From Micromonospora pattaloongensis (GTDB taxonomy: Bacteria; Actinomycetota; Actinomycetes; Mycobacteriales; Micromonosporaceae), in contig NZ_FNPH01000008.1 of NCBI RefSeq assembly GCF_900107255.1, forward strand, positions 114,467-178,466: 64,000 bases of DNA, given 5' to 3'. The notes under the pieces are model-generated. The model worked only from the letters and a program-made list of their open reading frames with translations. It was not told the origin of the DNA and did not search any database. Shown here one piece after another: positions 60,398-64,000 of the stretch; the stretch's first letter is position 1; the number at the start of each line of letters is the position of its first letter. The translations under genes were made by a program, and so were the position numbers.

Positions 60398-63021
60398 GCC
60401 GGCAACGCCTCCAGCGCCGCCGAGATGCGCACCAGGTCCGCCTCGGCCGCCTGCAGCCGCGTCTGGATCTTCGCCACGACCGCCTCCGGCGCCTTCTCCA
60501 CGAAGGCCGCGTTGCCCAGCTTGCCCCGGCACTGCTCGGCCTCGCGCAGCGCCGCCGCGCGGTCCTTCTCCAGCCGCGCCCGCTCGGCCGCCACGTCGAT
60601 CGTGCCGCGGGTGTCCAGCTCGACGGTGACCCCGCCGGCCACCGCCACCGTCGCGGTCGCGGAGAACTCGTCGCCGGCCTGGTCGAGCCGGGCCAGCGAC
60701 CGGATCAGCGGCTCGTGCGCGCCGATGCCCGCGTCGGCGAGCCCCGCGAGGCGCGCGGTCACCCGCTGCCCCGGCTTGAGCCCCTGGTCCGACCGGAACC
60801 GTCGCACCTCGGTGACGACCCGCTGCAGCATCCCCACCTCGGCCTCGGCCGCGTCGTCGACGAGACCGCCGTCCGCGCTCGGCCACGCCGCCCGCATCAC
60901 CGTCTCGTCCTGGGTCAGCGCCGTCCACAGCTCCTCGGTGACGAACGGGATCACCGGGTGCAGCAGCCGGAGCAGGTTGTCCAGGACGTGGCCGAGCACA
61001 CGCCGCGTCGCCTCCGCCGCCGGTCCGCCCGCCGCCAGCGTCGGCTTGGTCAGCTCGACGTACCAGTCGCAGACGTCGTCCCAGGCGAAGTGGTAGAGGG
61101 TGTCGCAGACCTTCGCGAACTCGTACGCCTCGAACTGCTCGTCGACCTCGGCGATCACGTGCTGCAGCCGGGACAGGATCCACCGGTCGACGGTCGACAG
61201 CTCGGTGACGTCGGGCAGCTCGCCGGCGACGGTGGCGCCGTTCATCAGCGCGAAGCGGGTCGCGTTCCAGAGCTTGTTGCAGAAGTTGCGGGAGCCCTGG
61301 CACCACTCCTCGCTGACCGGCACGTCGGAGCCGGGGTTGGCGCCGCGGGCCAGCGTGAAGCGGGTGGCGTCGGCCCCGAAGCGCTCGATCCAGTCCAGCG
61401 GGTCGACGACGTTCCCGAACGACTTCGACATCTTCTTGCCGTACTGGTCGCGCACCATGCCGTGCAGCGCCACCACGTTGAACGGCTGCTTGCCGTCCAT
61501 CGCGTACAGGCCGAACATCATCATCCGGGCGACCCAGAAGAAGAGGATGTCGTAGCCGGTGACCAGCACGCTCGTCGGGTAGAACTTCGCCAGGTCGGGG
61601 GTGGACTCGGGCCAGCCGAGCGTGGAGATCGGCCACAGGCCGCTGGAGAACCAGGTGTCCAGGACGTCCTCGTCCTGGCGCCAGCCCTCGCCCGACGGCG
61701 GCGCCTCGTCCGGTCCGACGCAGACGACCTCGCCGTTCGGCCCGTACCAGACCGGGATCCGGTGCCCCCACCAGAGCTGCCGGGAGATGCACCAGTCGTG
61801 CATGTTGTCGACCCAGGCGAAGTAGCGCTTCGCGAGCTCGGCCGGCTCGATCTTCACCCGGCCGTCGCGGACCGCGTCCCCGGCCGCCTTCGCCAGCGGG
61901 CCGGTGTTGACGAACCACTGCATCGACAGCCGCGGCTCCACCGTCGTCTTGCACCGCGAGCAGTGCCCGACCGCGTGCACGTACGGCCGCTTCTCGGCCA
62001 CGATCCGACCCTGCTCGCGCAGCGCGTCGACGATCGCCGGCCGCGCCTCGAAGCGGTCCAGGCCCTCGAACGGCCCGTGCACGGTGATCACGCCGCGCTC
62101 GTCCATCACGGCCAGGTTGGGCAGCCCGTGCCGCTGGCCGATCTCGAAGTCGTTGGGGTCGTGCGCCGGCGTCACCTTGACCGCGCCCGTGCCGAAGGCC
62201 GGGTCGACGTGCGCGTCGGCGACGATCGGGATGCGTCGGCCGGTCAGCGGCAGCTCCACCTCCGTGCCGACGAGGTGCGCGTAGCGCTCGTCGTCCGGGT
62301 GCACCGCCACCGCGGTGTCGCCGAGCATGGTCTCGGCCCGGGTGGTCGCGACGACGATCGCGTTCGGCCCGTCGCCGTACCGGATGGAGACCAGCTCGCC
62401 CTCGTCGTCGGAGTGCTCCACCTCGATGTCCGACAGCGCGGTGAGGCAACGCGGGCACCAGTTGATGATCCGCTCCGCCTGGTAGATCAGGCCCTCGTCG
62501 TAGAGGCGCTTGAAGACCGTCTGCACGGCCCGCGACAGGCCCTCGTCCATCGTGAAGCGCTCGCGGTCCCAGTCGACCGAGTCGCCCAGCCGGCGCATCT
62601 GGCCGAGGATCGCGCCGCCGGACTCGGCCTTCCACTGCCACACCCGCTCGACGAACTTGTCGCGGCCGAGGTCGTGGCGGGACAGGCCCTGCGCGGCGAG
62701 CTGCCGCTCGACGACGTTCTGGGTGGCGATGCCGGCGTGATCCATGCCGGGCAGCCAGAGCGCCTCGAAGCCCTGCATCCGCTTGCGACGGATCAGCGAG
62801 TCCTGGATCGTGTGGTCGAGCGCGTGCCCGACGTGCAGCGAACCGGTCACATTCGGCGGCGGGATCACGATCGAGAAGGGCGGGCGGTCGCTGCTCGCGT
62901 CGGCCCGGAAGTACCCCGCCGATACCCACTGCTCGTACCGTCGCTGCTCTACCTCACCGGGCTGGTACTGCGCCGGAAGGGTCGGGGCTGCGTCGTGGCG
63001 GGTCTGCGGTGTCTGGGTCAC
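60394..63021 (-). CDS. valS: Valyl-tRNA synthetase
   Basis: 875 aa from GTG. HIGH motif HVGH (63-66) in [20 protein letters not shown] (about 528-532) in [10 protein letters not shown], anticodon-binding domain and a C-terminal coiled coil ([20 protein letters not shown]...). Complete and of normal length. There is no T-box-like leader before it; the upstream DNA is only 70 bp to the divergent membrane protein gene. Confidence 0.97.
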   Translation of the reverse strand: MTQTPQTRHDAAPTLPAQYQPGEVEQRRYEQWVSAGYFRADASSDRPPFSIVIPPPNVTGSLHVGHALDHTIQDSLIRRKRMQGFEALWLPGMDHAGIATQNVVERQLAAQGLSRHDLGRDKFVERVWQWKAESGGAILGQMRRLGDSVDWDRERFTMDEGLSRAVQTVFKRLYDEGLIYQAERIINWCPRCLTALSDIEVEHSDDEGELVSIRYGDGPNAIVVATTRAETMLGDTAVAVHPDDERYAHLVGTEVELPLTGRRIPIVADAHVDPAFGTGAVKVTPAHDPNDFEIGQRHGLPNLAVMDERGVITVHGPFEGLDRFEARPAIVDALREQGRIVAEKRPYVHAVGHCSRCKTTVEPRLSMQWFVNTGPLAKAAGDAVRDGRVKIEPAELAKRYFAWVDNMHDWCISRQLWWGHRIPVWYGPNGEVVCVGPDEAPPSGEGWRQDEDVLDTWFSSGLWPISTLGWPESTPDLAKFYPTSVLVTGYDILFFWVARMMMFGLYAMDGKQPFNVVALHGMVRDQYGKKMSKSFGNVVDPLDWIERFGADATRFTLARGANPGSDVPVSEEWCQGSRNFCNKLWNATRFALMNGATVAGELPDVTELSTVDRWILSRLQHVIAEVDEQFEAYEFAKVCDTLYHFAWDDVCDWYVELTKPTLAAGGPAAEATRRVLGHVLDNLLRLLHPVIPFVTEELWTALTQDETVMRAAWPSADGGLVDDAAEAEVGMLQRVVTEVRRFRSDQGLKPGQRVTARLAGLADAGIGAHEPLIRSLARLDQAGDEFSATATVAVAGGVTVELDTRGTIDVAAERARLEKDRAAALREAEQCRGKLGNAAFVEKAPEAVVAKIQTRLQAAEADLVRISAALEALPA

Positions 63022-63091
63022 CCGTAGAGTCTACGGAGCGCCCGCGGCACGGCCGCGTGCACCACCACCCCGTTGGCGTACGGTGGCGGCT

Positions 63092-63757
63092 ATGCCCGAC
63101 GACGACATCCTCGCCGGCCGCCGCGCGGTTGAGCCGGAGCCGATCGACGTCACGCCGCCGCCCCGGGAATCCGCCGCCGACCAGCGGAAACGCCCGCCGT
63201 CGCGCAGCAAGATGATCACCGTGGTCGCGGTGGCGGCGGTCGGGCTCGTCGGCGCCGGCTTCCTCGCCGCCGCCGGCTGGCGGGTGGCGCAGCAGAAGGA
63301 CGCAACGCTGGGCACACCGGCCCGGGCCGCCGGCCTCGTGCTCGACGAGAGCGAGCGGGCCTTCGCCACCGCGGACTACCTGCGTACGGCGTTGGCGGCG
63401 CGGATCGACCTCGACACCAGCATCGGCGCGGTGTACGCGGACCCGGCCGACTCGAAGCGCAGCGTGCTGCTGTTCGGCGGCACCACGCTGCTGTGGTCCC
63501 CGGAGCGCGACCTGGACACGCTCTTCGACGTGGTCTCCGACGACGCCGGTTCGGTGAGCGGGCTGCGCGAGGTGTCCGCCGGCAAGCTCGGCGGTGTCAT
63601 GAAGTGCGGTACGACGAGGAGCGAGGACGGCGATATCGCGGTCTGCGGCTGGGCCGACCACGGCAGCGTCGCGCTCGGGATGTTCCCGGGGCGCCGGCCC
63701 GCGGACGCCGGAACGCTATTGCGCGACCTCCGCGCGGCCATCCAACACCGCTCCTGA
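63092..63757 (+). CDS. Membrane protein with CX12CxWADHGS domain (paralogue of the 50976 product)
   Basis: 221 aa from ATG. A short acidic, Pro-rich cytosolic arm (about 1-40), a hydrophobic segment (41-62), then an outer domain. It shares with the 50976 product an AVYAD segment, a WSPERDL motif, and Cys-x12-Cys followed by WADHGS and a final helix (RDLRAAI). The cysteines probably form a disulphide outside the cell. No named family recognised. Divergent from valS. Confidence 0.78.
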   Translation: MPDDDILAGRRAVEPEPIDVTPPPRESAADQRKRPPSRSKMITVVAVAAVGLVGAGFLAAAGWRVAQQKDATLGTPARAAGLVLDESERAFATADYLRTALAARIDLDTSIGAVYADPADSKRSVLLFGGTTLLWSPERDLDTLFDVVSDDAGSVSGLREVSAGKLGGVMKCGTTRSEDGDIAVCGWADHGSVALGMFPGRRPADAGTLLRDLRAAIQHRS

Positions 63758-63804
63758 CCGCTCGTTCCGTGGGGCCGTTCGTCGCCCCGTGGTTTCATGC
63801 GCAC

Positions 63805-63834
63805 AAAAAAAGGGGGGCCCCTGTCGGGACCCCC
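63805..63834 (-). terminator. Rho-independent terminator of the rRNA operon
   Basis: On the minus strand GGGGGTCCC-GACA-GGGGCCCCC (63834 to 63813) is followed by a run of seven T (63811-63805). It is the only classical U-tract terminator in the window and lies about 70 bp beyond the 5S 3' end. Confidence 0.9.
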
Positions 63835-63859
63835 TAATTCTTTTGCTGCGTGTGTATGC

Positions 63860-63897
63860 AGTTGAGGCCCACCCCGTATGCGGGGTGGGCCTCAACT
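63860..63897 (-). terminator. 17-bp perfect hairpin just after 5S rRNA
   Basis: AGTTGAGGCCCACCCCG (63860-63876) pairs exactly with 63881-63897 around a TATG loop. It sits 8 bp past the 5S 3' end and may be the first terminator or a 3'-processing signal. Confidence 0.8.
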
Positions 63898-63905
63898 GGA
63901 AAGAT

Positions 63906-64000
63906 TGTCCGGCGGTGTCCTACTCTCCCACACCCTCCCGGGTGCAGTACCATCGGCGCTGGAGGGCTTAGCTTCCGGGTTCGGAATGTTACCGGGCGTT
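63906..64000 (-). rRNA. rrf: 5S ribosomal RNA (3' part; 5' end beyond window)
   Basis: The minus strand reads AACGCCCGGTAACATTCCGAACCCGGAAGCTAAGCC...GGAGAGTAGGACACCGCCGGACA, the actinobacterial 5S sequence including loop B CCGAAC and the loop E region. About 95 nt are present and roughly 20-25 nt of the 5' end are missing. 16S and 23S would lie to the right. Confidence 0.95.

Overview
The window is about 64 kb of very GC-rich actinobacterial chromosome. Codons end mostly in G or C, GTG and TTG starts are frequent, and neighbouring genes often overlap by four bases (GTGA or ATGA). Gene content and order (recO-uppS; era beside a cytidine-deaminase-like gene, corC, ybeY and phoH; CIRCE-hrcA-dnaJ; lepA-hemW; holA-comEC-comEA; obg-rpmA-rplU-rne; ileS with a T-box; valS-folC-DUF4233) point to a Micromonosporaceae member such as Micromonospora or a close relative. 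That placement is inferred from gene content and protein style. The only rRNA present is a fragment of 5S, too short to place the genus.

Layout. 1-2 kb: end of an ECF-type importer (fused ATPase, then EcfT). 2-10 kb, minus strand: uppS, recO, an acyltransferase, then era, a CDA-like gene, corC, ybeY and phoH, with a DUF4097-type lipoprotein on the plus strand. 10-14 kb: a beta-lactamase-fold hydrolase, a HIT protein, an SDR and a secreted trypsin. 14-19 kb: rsmE-dnaJ-hrcA under CIRCE control, a DUF4870 membrane protein and hemW. 19-25 kb: an enoyl-CoA hydratase, a transglycosylase-like membrane protein, a three-gene CUT1 sugar importer with a palindromic operator candidate, a GlsB/YeaQ protein and a NUDIX protein. 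25-29 kb: lepA, DUF4240, a phosphotransferase and rpsT. 29-36 kb: a repeat-bearing membrane protein, holA, comEC, comEA, degV and a histidine phosphatase. 36-44 kb: rsfS, nadD, pepN, small unknown genes, obg, rpmA, rplU and a lipoprotein. 44-51 kb: RNase E/G and the paired DUF2344/radical-SAM genes. 51-64 kb: a proline-rich membrane protein, plsC, T-box-ileS, ndk, a membrane-VOC fusion, DUF4233, folC, valS, a second member of the proline-rich protein's family, and the terminator plus 3' part of a 5S rRNA gene transcribed leftward.

Most genes serve translation and ribosome assembly (era, ybeY, rsmE, lepA, rpsT, rpmA, rplU, obg, rsfS, ileS, valS), RNA decay (rne, ybeY), DNA repair and replication (recO, holA), envelope lipid synthesis (uppS, plsC) and cofactors (hemW, nadD, folC). 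I see no CRISPR array, transposase, integrase, phage gene, tRNA or recognisable defence system.

The less ordinary material is: several long intergenic palindromes, three of them carrying GATC or TGATCA; a palindrome-rich insertion inside ileS whose peptide shares AGGER with an 18-bp tandem repeat in another gene; a pair of paralogous membrane proteins with a CX12CXWADHGS signature; a membrane-VOC fusion; and a gene whose best ribosome-binding site precedes an ATC codon. I do not find a clearly new multi-gene system; this is mostly conserved core genome.
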